64,000 bases of DNA. It comes from Microglena sp. YARC (Eukaryota > Chlorophyta > Chlorophyceae > Chlamydomonadales > Chlamydomonadaceae). Location: the NCBI GenBank assembly GCA_022414725.1, contig CM039464.1, positions 34,291,763-34,355,762 of the forward strand, given 5' to 3'. Numbering within the stretch: position 1 is the first letter of the stretch; every line of letters begins with the position of its first letter. The position numbers were made by a program, and so were the translations under genes. The notes under the pieces were generated by a model. That model searched no databases, had not been told where the DNA came from, and saw nothing but the letters and a program-made list of their open reading frames with translations. Positions 1 to 10,982 of this stretch are shown piece after piece.

Positions 1-380
1 TCTTCTTTGATTGGTGTAGATTTGGTAATCCGCCCGGTATGGGGATTTGGTGGTAGAATTTGGTTGGGTGATGCTGGCAGTGGCGTTGGGCGCTTTGATA
101 TTCCCTACCTTTTCCCATGGGTTTTGCTGCGCTCTGGTGCTTCCAGAGCGCTGCTTCCCTGGATTCGAACTGCTTGCTCGCCGACAATTGAGATGGATCA
201 CTTTGGAGGAGGTGGAGGTGGGGAGCGGTGGATCTGAGATGGGGGCACATTGCTCATTTCCCTCGCGGGTGTGATCGTTACAAAGCCTAGCGTCGCGGCA
301 TTCCGAATCCAGTTTCCGCTAATGCGGAGGGGAAGTAGCGCCTACGAAATTTGCTCTCGAAGTTTGTCGGTTATATTTGC
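1..380 (+). pseudogene. Tyrosine-recombinase-like fragment, copy A
   Basis: This block is a near-identical but indel-ridden copy of 22350-22740. In the better-preserved copy the frame reads MLAVALGAF, then LRWITLEE, GGSVTLRW and PFPSRGVIVT. I read this as resembling the helix-strand core of tyrosine recombinases of the DIRS/Crypton kind, from general family knowledge and not from an alignment. Here single-base indels break the frame, and no catalytic Arg-His-Arg-Tyr set can be traced. Sequence similarity to copy B stops around 380, just before a G-rich simple repeat. It is a dead fragment of a mobile element; the family assignment is weak, the duplication is certain. Confidence 0.35.
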
Positions 381-439
381 AGTGCTAGATAGATAGCTTC
401 GAAGATTAAGACTCCTCAAACACGCCATGGCGAACTCTG

Positions 440-730
440 CACGATATATGGTGGGTGGATGGGTGGAGGCGGGTGGAGGGAGAAGGGGGGGTGGATGGGG
501 GTGGAAGGGTAAAGAGGGGTGAAGGGGTGAAGGGGGTTGGAAGGGTGGAGGGTGGTGGAGGGGAAAGGGGGGGTGTAGGTGGGTGGAAGGGTGAAGGGGG
601 GTGAAGGGGTGGAGGCGTGTGGAGGGATGAAGGGGGTGGAGGGGGATGTGTATAAACGTACATACATATATACACATACATACACATATACATACCTGTA
701 TACACATACATACACATACATACACAGATG
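440..730. repeat. GGGTGGA-rich and CATA simple repeats
   Basis: From about 449 to 648 the plus strand is almost pure G/T/A built from GGGTGGA and GGGTGAAGG words. It is followed at about 655-726 by a CATA/CACATA microsatellite. The open frames through it on the minus strand are Pro/His/Leu low-complexity shadows. Confidence 0.85.
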
Positions 731-1224
731 CATACCTGCACTTGGACATGAAGGCGACCCACTCAGGCTTGTGCTGTGCCTCCATCTCCTGAACTGCCCC
801 AATGGACCCTCCTCCTGACTCCTATCAGGAGACCTGGACCGGGACGGAGGGGAGCATCGCCCCCCCATTCTATCCCACTCCGACCCTACTTGGCTGGATG
901 TCCGAGAATCACGGGAAGCAGAGCGGGATACCCCAGTGGACTGTGTACTGGAACAGGAATCTGTCTCGTGCCCCTCCTGCTTTTCTACCTCCTCTTCCTC
1001 CGGGATCTTAACACTGAGGAGCTGACGGGCAGGGGAACCTAATCCGTTGGTCTTGGCAGGTGAGCTGGGACGAATTCGGGATTTGGTATGATCAACATTG
1101 GGAAGTGGGACCGCTGCGAGAAGAAGGGCGAGAACAGAAACAATCAGACTCTTGGACAGGGGTCAGTGTTTTTTTCAAATCTGAAAGTGGGTTTTTTCTA
1201 CCTTTATGGATATAGGCCTCCTCC
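731..1224. other. Unassigned stretch, no gene recognised
   Basis: The sequence is of mixed composition and not repetitive. A 69-codon plus-strand frame at 802-1011 (starting MDPPPDSYQETW) has no feature I recognise, no clear splice sites and no neighbour that supports it. I see nothing else here. Confidence 0.5.
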
Positions 1225-2515
1225 ATGGACAGCATCTTAGATCATGGCTTGGCTGGTTGGTTGCACACCCACACACATACCCACACACATACCCACCACC
1301 CACCCAAGCCACCTACTGAGCAGTGCTTCTCACCACAGCTTTTTTGTAGAGAACACACATTACATTACATTGCAACACATTACAGTACATTGCATTACAT
1401 TGCATTGCATTACATTACATTAGTATTGTCACAGACAGGCCATAGATGACCCAAGCCACCTACCCATCAGAGCTTCATACCATAGCTGTGTTGTTCAGAA
1501 CATGCATCACATTACATTAGTCTTATCATAGACAGGCCATAGATGACCCAAGCCACCTACTGGGCAGTGCTTCTCACCACAGCTTTGTTGTTGAGAACAT
1601 GCATTACATTACATTAGTATTGTCACAGACAGGCCATAGATGACCCAAGCCACCTACTGGGCAGTGCTTCTCACCACAGCTTTGTTGTTGAGAACATGCA
1701 TTACATTACATTAGTATTGTCACAGACAGGCCATAGATGACCCAAGCCACCTACTGGGCAGTGCTTCTCACCACAGCTTTGTTGTTGAGAACATGCATTA
1801 CATTACATTAGTATTGTCACAGACAGGCCATAGATGACCCAAGCCACCTACTGGGCAGTGCTTCTCACCACAGCTTTGTTGTTGAGAACATGCATTACAT
1901 TACATTAGTATTGTCACAGACAGGCCATAGATGACCCAAGCCACCTACTGGGCAGTGCTTCTCACCAACAGCTTTGTTGTTGAGAACATGCATTACATTA
2001 CATTAGTATTGTCACAGACAGGCATAGATGACCCAAGCCACCTACTGGGCAGTGCTTCTCACCACAGCTTTGTTGTTGAGAACATGCATTACATTACATT
2101 AGTATTGTCACAGACAGGCCATAGATGACCCAAGCCACCTACTGGGCAGTGCTTCTCACCACAGCTTTGTTGTTGAGAACATGCATTACATTACATTAGT
2201 ATTGTCACAGACAGGCCATAGATGACCCAAGCCACCTACTGGGCAGTGCTTCTCACCACAGCTTTGTTGTTGAGAACATGCATTACATTACATTAGTATT
2301 GTCACAGACAGGCCATAGATGACCCAAGCCACCTACTGGGCAGTGCTTCTTACCACTGCTTTGTTGTTGAGAACATACACTACATTAGTCTTGTCATAGA
2401 CAGGCCATAGATGACCCAAGCCACCTACTGGGCAGTGCTTCTTACCACTGCTTTGTTGTTGAGAACATACACTACGTTACATTACATTAGTCTTGTCATA
2501 GACAGGCCATAGATG
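1225..2515. repeat. 97-bp minisatellite, about 11 copies
   Basis: After a short CA-rich start (1255-1310) a 97-bp unit repeats at 1442, 1539, 1636, 1733, 1830 and 1927 and on to about 2511. Middle copies are nearly identical; outer copies carry substitutions and shorter CATTA stretches, as expected of an array homogenised in its centre. On the minus strand each unit contains GAAGCACTGCCCA followed by GTAGGTGG. This matches the tail and donor of the candidate exon at 3179-3321, so the array probably derives from that exon boundary. Confidence 0.9.
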
Positions 2516-2523
2516 ACCTAAGA

Positions 2524-2650
2524 CACCCACTGTAGTGCGCCTTCGCTTTTGTAGGAGTGGCAACGCCATTTGAACTGAATCCTCAGTGTCGCTGGTTTGT
2601 GTTGGGAGACCCACCTCCTGGGGTGAAATACCTTGCCCGACTAAAAAACA
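2524..2650 (+). repeat. Dispersed repeat, copy 1
   Basis: About 115 bp, including ACCCACCTCCTGGGGTGAAA and TGGTTTGTGTTGGGAGA, recur in inverted orientation at 33086-33195. Identity is clearly above 80% by eye. No terminal repeats or coding capacity are visible. It could be a SINE or MITE-like sequence. Confidence 0.7.
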
Positions 2651-2739
2651 AAAAAACTGGTGATATTCCCATGCTTATCAAACATCATCAAATTACTTAA
2701 ATCAGGTGCCAGTCTATGGTCACACTAGAAAACAAAAAC

Positions 2740-3049
2740 CTATCGAGCAGTGCTTGGTAGTCAGTGTGTGTCGGTATGTGTGTGTGTGTGCAACCAACCA
2801 ACTAACCAAGCCTGGCCAACCAACCAACCAACCAACCAACCAAGCCATGATCTAAGACACCTACTGAGCAGAGCTTGGTAGTCAGTGTGTGTGCGTATGT
2901 GTGTGTGTTTGTGTGTGTGCGACCAACCAACTAACCAAGCCTGGCCAACCAACTAACCAACAGAGCCATGATCTAAGACACCTACCGAGCAGTGCTTGGT
3001 AGTCAGTGTGTGTGTGTATGTGTGTGTGTATGTGTATGTGTGTATGTGT

Positions 3050-3103
<54 letters not shown>

Positions 3104-3178
3104 AACCAACCAAGCAACCAACCAAGCAACCAACCAACTAACCAACCGACCAACCAAGCCATGATCTAAGACACCTAC
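2740..3178 (-). repeat. GT-rich minisatellite carrying exon tail and splice donor
   Basis: Three or four units of 115-175 bp alternate a GT microsatellite, CCAACCAACCAAGC tracts and a conserved core. On the minus strand the core reads GACTACCAAGCACTGCTCG followed by GTAGGTGTCTTAGATCATGG. That is the last 19 bases of the candidate exon at 3179-3321 plus its 5' splice site, so the array repeats an exon-intron junction. Unit-length differences come mainly from the GT tract. Confidence 0.8.
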
Positions 3179-3321
3179 CGAGCAGTGCTTGGTAGTCAGG
3201 GAAGAGGTCGGACCTTCGATTGCCATACTCTTTGATGTCTTGAAAGACATCTTTACTATTTTCATAGATGTACCGGGAAGTGAGATTGCTCTTCTTGTGA
3301 TCTACATTGATCTTCTGCATC
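3179..3321 (-). CDS. Candidate internal exon, unknown protein
   Basis: On the minus strand an AG acceptor (…TTGATGCAG) precedes a 143-bp open segment that ends at a consensus donor, GCTCG|GTAGGT. The frame starts MQKINVDHKKSN and continues through YIYENSKDVFQDIKEYG and RRSDLFPDYQALL. It is charged, not low-complexity, and unlike the surrounding repeats. I do not recognise the family. The exon tail and donor are multiplied in the array to its left. A second AG seven bases downstream (exon start 3314) is an alternative acceptor. Confidence 0.4.
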
Positions 3322-3336
3322 CTGCATCAAGTTAAC

Positions 3337-3477
3337 GCATAACAAACTGTTGCACGGGAAGCTGAATTGGAGTTGTACAATTGTAGGTGTGGGTGTGGGT
3401 GTGAGTGGGTGGGTGGGTGTGGGGGGGGTATAATCCCTTTCCCAAGTTTGTGAGGCAGATACCGAGGGGGGGGGGGT

Positions 3478-3524
<47 letters not shown>
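3337..3524. repeat. Duplicated ~120-bp segment and poly-G tract
   Basis: 3337-3459 (GCATAACAAACTGTTGCACG through AGTTTGTGAGGCA) is a diverged direct copy of 4040-4185. Both copies carry a GTG-rich and poly-G insert at the same place. 3466-3524 is an almost uninterrupted G tract with a single T at 3477. It is a likely sequencing and assembly weak point. Confidence 0.8.
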
Positions 3525-3528
<4 letters not shown>

Positions 3529-3639
3529 AAATAAGCTCATGTACCTCATCATCGCTTTCAATAGAGGTTATCCTCAGGATCAGAGGACAATTTTTTTTTG
3601 TTTACTCAAAATAAAGTTGGACAGGAAGTTAGGTCTCCA

Positions 3640-3975
3640 AAGTTGTTTTTGACCCAAATCTTAATTGGCTATAATCTTAATTGACCCAAATCTTAATTGG
3701 CTTAATTGACCCAAAGCTTGATTGACCCAAGTCTTAATTGGCTATAATCTCAATTGACCTAAATCTGAATTGGCTTAATTGGCTTAATTGGCTTAATTGA
3801 CCCAAATCTTAATTGTCTATCAATCTTAATTGGCTATAATCTTAATTGACCCAAATCTTAATTGGCTTAATTGGCGTATTTGGCTTAATTGGCTTAATTG
3901 GCTTAATTGACCCAAATCTTAATTGGCTATAAATCTTAATTGACCCAAATATTAATTGGCAATAAATCACGATCG
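3640..3975. repeat. AATTGG/AATTGACCC tandem repeat
   Basis: Short units built from CTTAATTGG, CTATAATCTTAATTGACCC and similar words repeat irregularly about 20 times. There is no coding potential. Confidence 0.85.
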
Positions 3976-4039
3976 GGAAAACCTTTGAAAGATGTAAGAG
4001 CACAATTGGATAGGGCATGAAAAGATCTTTCAAGTTGAA

Positions 4040-4154
4040 GCATAACAAAGTGTTGCACGGGAAGCCGAATTGGAGTTGTAAAACTGTGTGTGTGTGTGGT
4101 GGTGGTGGTGGGGGGGGTGGGGTGGGTGGGGGTGGGTGGGGGGGGGGGGGGGGG
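4040..4154. repeat. Second copy of the 120-bp segment, with G-rich insert
   Basis: Direct copy of 3337-3459, starting GCATAACAAAGTGTTGCACG. It contains GTGGTGGTGG and a 20-base G tract at about 4135-4154. Its right end continues into the tail of the candidate exon at 4157-4274. Confidence 0.75.
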
Positions 4155-4156
4155 AG

Positions 4157-4274
4157 TCTTATTCCTTTTCCAAGTTTGTAAGGCATCCAAGTCGGGCTGG
4201 TGCCGAACGTAACATCAGCCAGGATCAGCGATGGGTCGCTAATAGCGATGAAACCCATCGCTTTCGAGATTAGC
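4157..4274 (-). CDS. Candidate exon, unknown protein
   Basis: On the minus strand a pyrimidine-rich acceptor (CTTTCATTGTTAG) precedes an open frame reading LISKAMGFIAISDPSL, ILADVTFGTSPTW and MPYKLGKG. The frame then runs into the C-tract. No good GT donor is visible at the right place, so the 3' boundary is uncertain. The tail PYKLGKG has a counterpart, LPHKLGKG, in the duplicated segment near 3430-3465, so an exon end was again copied with the repeat. No family is recognised. Confidence 0.35.
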
Positions 4275-4299
4275 CTAACAATGAAAGCGGTTTGAGCGA

Positions 4300-4530
4300 T
4301 GCAGCTAGATCTGGCCCTCAAGTCCTAACTGGCCTGGCCCGGGCCGCCTAGGAGCTGACCTGGCCTGGAACTCCTCGAATTTGTGGCCAGGCTCCCCACC
4401 CCCTGGCCCAGGATGTAACCGATCTGTTACATCCTGGCTTGATGTTACCGTTCTATTACAGCCTGACCGATGTTACCGTTCTGTTACATCCTGGCTGATG
4501 TTTCCGTTCTGTTACATCCTGGCTGATATA
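4300..4530. repeat. 28-bp tandem repeat, about 4 copies
   Basis: After a CCTGGCC-rich lead-in, units of about 28 bp built on GATGTTACCGTTCTGTTACA and TCCTGGCT repeat four times between 4410 and 4527 with point changes. Confidence 0.8.
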
Positions 4531-5172
4531 TGGTAAGAGTAACTACACCATTCGAATTTCCCATGTAACCTTCTCGCTACTCATTCTCCTTCTTAGCATT
4601 CGCGTAGCGCATTCGCATCCTCCTGCGTCTGCGCTACCGAATGATACCACCTGCTCTCTGTTTCGTGCAGTTTTGGTCAACTCTCCGAAACTGCAACCAA
4701 ACAGGAGCTCATGCTTCCGCAGAGGCGATGCTGCTATCGAAGTGGCTGTCTTCAACATCTGACGCGAGTCGCAGCAATCGCTGTGATCGCAGGGTGATAT
4801 GCGGTTATTTTGGTCGGCTGCACCTCTGGGCAGTCGGAAGTATGAATTTCCGGACAGAATGCGCCTCTTCCCTGGACTTCCCAACAGGGGGGGATGCAAA
4901 GCGCGTATCCCTGGTGCATTCTTGATGGTCGCTGCCAGGAGCGAAGGCTCCATGCAATTGAGAAACCTACTAACGAACACTTTCCCCCTCCATGCAGGTA
5001 CCCCAGGACAGCTACCTGCTTTTTTCGAACGCGGACCTTCCACCGAGCGTCACATTACCCTTCTGAACGCGGACCCGCAGACCGATCGTCATAAACGACT
5101 CCTGGCAACTACCACAAATACTAAGGCCTCATCACTCGAACAGCTCAAGCGCGACACAACTTGCCCAATCAT
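4531..5172. other. Left flank of the copia element, no gene recognised
   Basis: Non-repetitive sequence with open frames on both strands (a 166-codon minus frame at 4543-5043 and a 138-codon plus frame at 4799-5215). Neither shows a recognisable motif and they overlap on opposite strands. It could be older transposon-derived DNA. The last five bases before the LTR (5173-5177, GTACA) are the target duplication. Confidence 0.45.
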
Positions 5173-5177
5173 GTACA

Positions 5178-5501
5178 TATCAGCATGTATAGCGGTGCTC
5201 TCACGCGTTTTATGACTTGGTGACTACTTATGTACTCCCTTAGAACTATCGGCTCTCCTGAGCCAGCTTCCCGTGGGACTGAGTCATCTTGAGATGACTC
5301 AGTGGCAGCTTCCTGTCACCTACGTCTCCGGTCTGATCTGTACCCTGTTAGGTTCCTGTCTACCGCCTCCTTTCACCACAGGTGCTCCTTTATGGGTCTC
5401 CTGTGTCTGTAACGTTATCCTTGTCTCCGTGTATAGATTGGTGCGTCTGTTCCGCTGCTTTAATCTACTGTCCACTCTACCGGAGTGATTTCAAGCCGAT
5501 A
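5178..5501 (+). repeat. 5' LTR of the copia element
   Basis: 324 bp. It begins TATCAGC and ends GCCGATA; the 3' copy ends GCTGATA, a perfect inverted match to TATCAGC. The usual TG...CA ends are absent. Shared landmarks with the 3' LTR include ACTTATGTACTCC, TCATCTTGAGATGACTCAGT and TACTGTCCACTCTAC. The internal region starts at GGTCATTGGGCTCC; no convincing tRNA primer-binding site was identified there. Confidence 0.9.
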
Positions 5502-5839
5502 GGTCATTGGGCTCCTCATCACTACCACTGCTTTTGATAATGCAACTTCCGCGAGGGCCTCCTGCCGGCTTTGTGAAACTTACCAACTTAATGGTGTTTC
5601 ATGGGCTCGTGGGATCCGCAGTGTCATTGTGAGCAATGGATGCGACCGAATCCTCCCAACGGGGGTGAAGGTTCCTCTAGATTGGCTAGACGACTGCGCG
5701 CCAGCGGCCTCTGCTGCGGAGAGGAGGGTCCTTCCGCCATCAAGGAAGTAACCCCCCCCGATCAATCCTCCAACTTTACGGTTCCTTCTCTCAATGTTCG
5801 ACGCCTTTCCTCTGATGTTGAGGATGTCCTGATGAAGCT

Positions 5840-7683
5840 GTGTTGTGTACAGACACAGATCATCCGTTGTGCATCAGACCCGCAGCTCCTTTCGTCCCTT
5901 TCAATTATGATGAAGACTACTCTACTACTACTGATGATGAGGAGGACTTGAAGAGTGCTACGAGTGCTGACTTCGGTGGCGTGACCCCATCTGCTGCTGC
6001 CACTCGTGTCTTTGAGACTTCCGCTGTTTCGCCGGTGTATGAGCCTCCTGATCAGCAGATGCCTAATCGAGAGCTTTCGCCTGTGTATCAGCCTCAGCCT
6101 TCGTCGGCGCCTCCCTTTGAGCCTGTTCCCCGGCTTACCCGGAGGTGGCTAAGCCCACTTTCTTGAAGGGCTTTGCTTCTTTTTCCTCTGCATCTGCCCC
6201 CATGGAGCGTGGCCTCCTGGCTACCACACTCGCTCTCGCGAGGCTGCTGTTTCCTCTGCACGCACCTCTGCTGCTGGTGCCTCCCCTGGAGCCCCCCTCG
6301 CCTCCGCCGGTGGGAGCTGCCTCCTGCCCCTGGCCCTCCTCCTATGCTGCATACGCGGTCTTGCGCATCTTGGGAGCATCTGCTCACTGGCGGATCTCCT
6401 CCGACTTTGAACCTTCGGGACTACCGCCTGATCAACATGGATCGACGGGATGGTGAGTCCTTGAACCGCTCTTTGTACGGTCGGATGGATATGCAGGCTA
6501 CAATGGCAAATGTTAGTGTGAAGCTGAGGCATCGCCGAGTGATGGCTTTCTCTGAGCTTGGTACCAGGTGTCGTTCTTTTCTTGGTCCAGTCACTTCTGG
6601 GATTCTGTATCCCCCAGATCATGGTGTTTCCTTTGGTGGTACGAGGCGTAGTGATCACGAGAAGCTTGGTTATCAGTTTGTGCGAGTGCCTGTCCCTCTG
6701 TGTCCTGTTAGCCCAGATTTCGAGCTGCTTATGAGTGTTGCGAGGTCCATTCCTGTGATTAGGAACATAGACGACCAGCGCGCTCTTGACACTGGTCTTG
6801 CTGCGGAGTATTTCATGGACATTCGTAGGTCCTTGGCTCTGTCCCTTCTGCGATTGGAGCTGGGTCTAATACCCTCATTCATGGTGAGTCTCGGTTTGAT
6901 CCTGCACTGTTCGGGTTCAGTGCACTGCCTCTCGAACGTCAGGAGTTCATGTGTTTAACTTTGATGCTCGCTAACATGGAGGACGATATGGTCAAGGTAT
7001 ACCAGGACTTTGCCACCCTCGGGATATCCTTTTGGATATCCGGAAGACGCAGTCTGATGCCCTTGCCTCTAGAGTCCCTCTCATGCGTATCGAACTTCAT
7101 AATGCGCACATGGCCCTTCTGACCGTGTCGATGATTTCTTTCGCATGGTTCGCAGTCTGTGCACTGACCTCCGCAGTGCTGGACATCCTGTCACTCAGCG
7201 CCACGCCATGGAAACCATTGTGAATGGGATCCGTTTGATCCGATTTGAATCGCTGCGGATCCAGTACGGTATGATGTTGGCTAACAGACAGACTGTAGAT
7301 TACTGGTCTTGTCTGGAGGCATATCGGTCTCTCGACATTTTGAACATTGCTCTCTCCCATGTCGACTCCAGGCATCCTGGTTGGTCCCGGGACGCTCCCC
7401 AGGTTCTGCCAATGCTGCGTTTCAGCGTGGGCAGGGATCTGGTTCTCAGGGTTCTGGTTCCAACAAGCGACGTCTGGATTGCACTTGGGGCCCCATGCCT
7501 CAGCAAGACGACCACTCGGAGGATCGCTGTTTCACGAAGCATCCGCACCTGCGTAAGACCAAGCCTGGTGCACCGGTTACCAATCCGGTGCCCATGGCCT
7601 TGGCCCTTCCAGGTGTGCTTACTCCGCGGCAGCTGGCCTCCTTGCAGGCTCAGATTGATGGGTATGCTTTGGACAAGAAATAG
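5840..7683 (+). pseudogene. gag: Copia gag, frameshifted
   Basis: Gag nucleocapsid-region remnant. An acidic and Pro-rich N-terminal stretch (5840-6166) is followed by segments in different frames at 6173-6958 and 7145-7560. The C-terminal part at 7309-7683 holds DHSEDRCFTKHPHL, which fits the second half of a CCHC zinc knuckle (H-x4-C) and the conserved 'kHP' that often follows it in copia Gag. The frame ends with TAG at 7681-7683. The true start is not determinable because the 5' part is frameshifted. Confidence 0.75.
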
Positions 7684-9110
7684 GAGGTACGCTCTGTCCT
7701 TTTCTCTTGCACTGCGAAATTTTCAAATGTCTGCAGCCCGAGCCTGTCTGAGGGTGTCTGGCATGTTGATTCTGGAGCTGGGATGTCAATCACAGGTGAT
7801 ATGTCTTTGTTCACTGTGTTTCATGCTTCTGAGACTGGGCCAGCAGTTAAATTTGGTGATGGTGTGGTTCAACGGTCTGTGGGTCAGGGTTCTATTGTGT
7901 TAGGTAGTGATTGGTTACCAACACCAATCACTTTAACCAATGTTCTCTACATCCCACACTGTCCGGTGAACCTCATGCCAGTAAATGCTGTTGCCCATGC
8001 TCACAACTGCAAGATTTCTTTGATAGTCTTAGTTGTACTGCCACACAGGGCTCTTCTGTTCTGTGGTCTTTCCCTGCCTCCAGTGATGGAGTGTACAAGT
8101 TTTGCATGTAGGCCTTGTCACACCCTCGTGGCCGTTTGTATGGTGCTGAAGATTATCCAGCTTTTGCTCTTGATGTTGATGAGGATGGTGGAGTTGTGAT
8201 CCTACCACTCCTGAATGGTTGTGGCATAGGCGGCGGCTGGGTCACCCTGGCTATGATGCCATGCACAACCTTGTAAGGAAGGGTTTGGTTCAGAACTTAC
8301 CCTCACTCTCCAACAGGTGCAAAGACTGTCTAAGATCCCATGTGATGCTTGTCAGAAGGCAAAGGGAAAACGTATCCCTTTTCCTAAAGAAAGCAAAACT
8401 AGGATCCGTGCCCCATTACAACGCCTTCACTTGGACATCATGGGGCCATTTAATATTAGGGGCTTGCGTGGGGAGTATTTTATGTTCTGTGTCTCACTGA
8501 CCAATACTCTGGCTATGCTGAGGTATTGTGCTTGAGAACCAGGGAGGAAGCTCCTTAGCAGTTCAAACTACCATCCTCAGATGGATGACTCAGCTGCATG
8601 GATTTGTTTTCAAGTGTCTTAGGTCTGACAGGGCTAAGGAATGTATAGTGAAGTGGTTCGAGGATTGGTTAGAATCGGTTGTGCTGTGCATGAATTGTCC
8701 ATGGCTTACACTGCCTCAGCAGAATGCGACTGTGGAACGGTACAATGGGGTCCTTCAGAACGTAGCTAGGAGCATTCACTTGGAGTCTAAGCTCACTAAG
8801 TCCTTCTGGCCCTATGCTTCCTCGCCGCGTGTTACCTACGCAACCGGCTGCCTAATCAGGGTGACAAGACTCCTTATGAGTTGTTCTTGTGGGGTTCTAC
8901 CTGATGTATCGTTATTGCGCGTGTTCGGGTGCCCATGCTATGTTACCTTAGTGAATGGGAAGAAGCGCAATAAGCTTGACGAAAGGGCGTTATCTGGTAG
9001 ACTGGTTGGGTATTCTCTGGTGAGTAAGGGGTTATTTTGTTTGGGTTCCGAAGTTGCGCCAGGTGGTAGAGAGTCGTGATGTGCTCTTCTATGAACAGTT
9101 TAGCTATAAC
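7684..9110 (+). pseudogene. pol: Copia pol: protease and integrase
   Basis: Immediately after the Gag stop and in the same frame comes WHVDSGAGMSITGD (about 7759-7800), the aspartic protease active site. The GAG-pre-integrase zinc region follows: WHRRRLGHPGYDAMHNLVRK at about 8219, then CDACQKAKGKRIPFP and LHLDIMGPF. The integrase core is in another frame: CLRSDRAKE, PQQNATVERYNG and FWPYA. It continues through RVFGCPCYV and LVGYS to SRDVLFYE near 9080. At least three frameshifts and an internal stop separate these pieces. Confidence 0.88.
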
Positions 9111-9770
9111 TGTATCCCTGGCTCTTTCCCTATGATGGATCTCAGTATTTTTCTCGCACCCCTGCCGCTATCATCGGTAAAAGGGCTTGATACTACTGAC
9201 AATGTCCTGGGCCCTTTACCAACCCCGATTGTTGACCGCTTTACTGGTCATGGGGGATGACGATGCGTCCAGGCCAGGTAATGATGGTGCTGTATCGCGT
9301 GCGGCGGCATTGGGCCAGGGGGAGTCTGATGTTCCTTCAAGCTCTAATTTATTCGAATCTCAAGGGGGTCGCGCGGGCCTTCCTCTGCGCCACGTTTCGT
9401 CGGTGAAGTCGTAGGATTAGGACAGCCTCGGGTCATAGTGGAACCTAGTACAGGTCCACTGCCCACTAGTCGCCACCACCCCGTCCACCTATTCGGATAG
9501 CTCGCGGGAGTTGTTGATCACTTCACCCCCTGCTATACCTGGTGGTTTATACCGGACCAGGCCATTGCGACGATGTGGCCGTCACAGATGATGTGAGTGA
9601 TGACCTCGAACACTGGTCCGGGTCAGATACTGCGTATGGCTGGGGTGTTCCAGTGTACCCAGGCTTCGACGATTTAGAAGGCAAAGGAGGCCGGCTTGTT
9701 CAACCACGCATGAGTGCTGCGCTGGGGGCTTTATTACGGGTTACTGCTGAATACTGCTGATATCCCCGCT

Positions 9771-9806
9771 GCCCATGTACAAGTAACACTGCTTGTACGT
9801 GGGGGC
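9771..9806 (+). other. Stem-loop followed by T-tract in the integrase-RT linker
   Basis: GCCCATGTACAAG (9771-9783) pairs with CTTGTACGTGGG (from 9792) with one non-Watson-Crick position and an 8-base loop. It is followed by GGGCTTTTTATTT. It resembles a bacterial intrinsic terminator in shape, but in a decayed eukaryotic retrotransposon no such role is implied. Confidence 0.5.
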
Positions 9807-9859
9807 TTTTTATTTCTACCTCTTACTGAACTCTCTTATAAAGCTGCAATGTTACCTAC

Positions 9860-10470
9860 CAACCTGACAGAGATCTCTGGCTGCAGGCTATGAAGTGGAT
9901 GAGATGGCCCTCCTCCATGCTCATGGCACTTGGGTCCTCACTCCACAGCCCCTAGGCAGAGGATTCTATCTGGCAGATGGTTATTTTTTCAGAAACATGG
10001 GGCTGAATGGTTCTTGCGTTTTAAAGCTCGTTTTTGTAGTTCGTGGTTTTCTGCAAGTCCTGGGCTGGACTACCATGATGTATATGCCCCGGTCTCATCT
10101 AAAGCAAGGTCTTCGTGTGCTCCTTGCTTGCCCCATCACTCATAGGAAGATGTTTGTGAGGCAGCTGACATCAAGACCTGCATTCTGAATGCCAAGCTGG
10201 AACCTGGTCTGGACCTGTTCTGTTACCAGCCTGAGGGCTTTCATGAACTTGGTCCTGACAATGTTCCCCTTTGTGTGCAAGCTGATTAAAATCTCTTTAT
10301 GGTTTGAAGCAGGCACCCAGGGCTTGGAGAGCAAAGATGTAAAGCAGGTTTTGGTTGCCCACGGTTTTTACCATGTGCAAAAGCTGAACCTGCTCTGTAT
10401 TTCAGGGAGGGATTCTAGGTGGGTGGAGCTATGTCCTGACCTATGTGATGACTTTATCTGTGCTTTTTAG
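9860..10470 (+). pseudogene. pol: Copia pol: reverse transcriptase
   Basis: Fragments in alternating frames match the copia RT order: ALLHAHGTWVLTPQPLGRG, then RFKAR and GLDYHDVYAPVSS. These are followed by DIKTCILNAKLEP, CYQPEGFHELG, and a region equivalent to the 'YGLKQAPRAW' block. The catalytic YVDD box can be read at about 10441-10455, but one base is missing inside it (TATGTGATGAC), so the active site is out of frame. The enzyme is dead. Confidence 0.88.
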
Positions 10471-10982
10471 TGAGCTGCATAGGTATGCCTTGCTGATCAA
10501 GGCTATGGAAGGCAGCTGGTGGGAAGTCAAGGAAATGGGTGTACCTGTCCAGTTCCTTTCACTTGGGACATGACTTGTACACTTGATTCTGGACGGCAGG
10601 TGTGTTAAGATCGACCTCTCCCAGCACTCCTACCATTGTTGAGGCTGGTGAGCAGTTTGGTCTCACTTGCTGCTACCAAGCCCAGGTTTTCAGTTCCCAT
10701 GTCCAAGTGCACTGTCACTGATCCTCCTGGAGAACCTCTGGCCTCTAATAGCCAGTACTCTCTTCTTGGGGGGGCTTTGCTGTACCTGGCTACCTGCACA
10801 GGCGCCTGAATATTTCTTTTGCTGTTAGCTACCTGTCCAGGTTTTCTGCTCAACCCACTGCTCCCCTGTGGGCTGGCAGCCAAGCGCTTGCTTTTGTATT
10901 TGAGAGAACATTCCCATCTGGGCCTCACTTCACACTCACAGCCCTGGTTTCTCTTTTACTTGTCTTTAAGTGACTCATCCTT

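Noticed and set aside
9771..9815. Bacterial rho-independent terminator
   Set aside because: The hairpin and T-tract lie in a decayed eukaryotic retrotransposon with no bacterial genes around.
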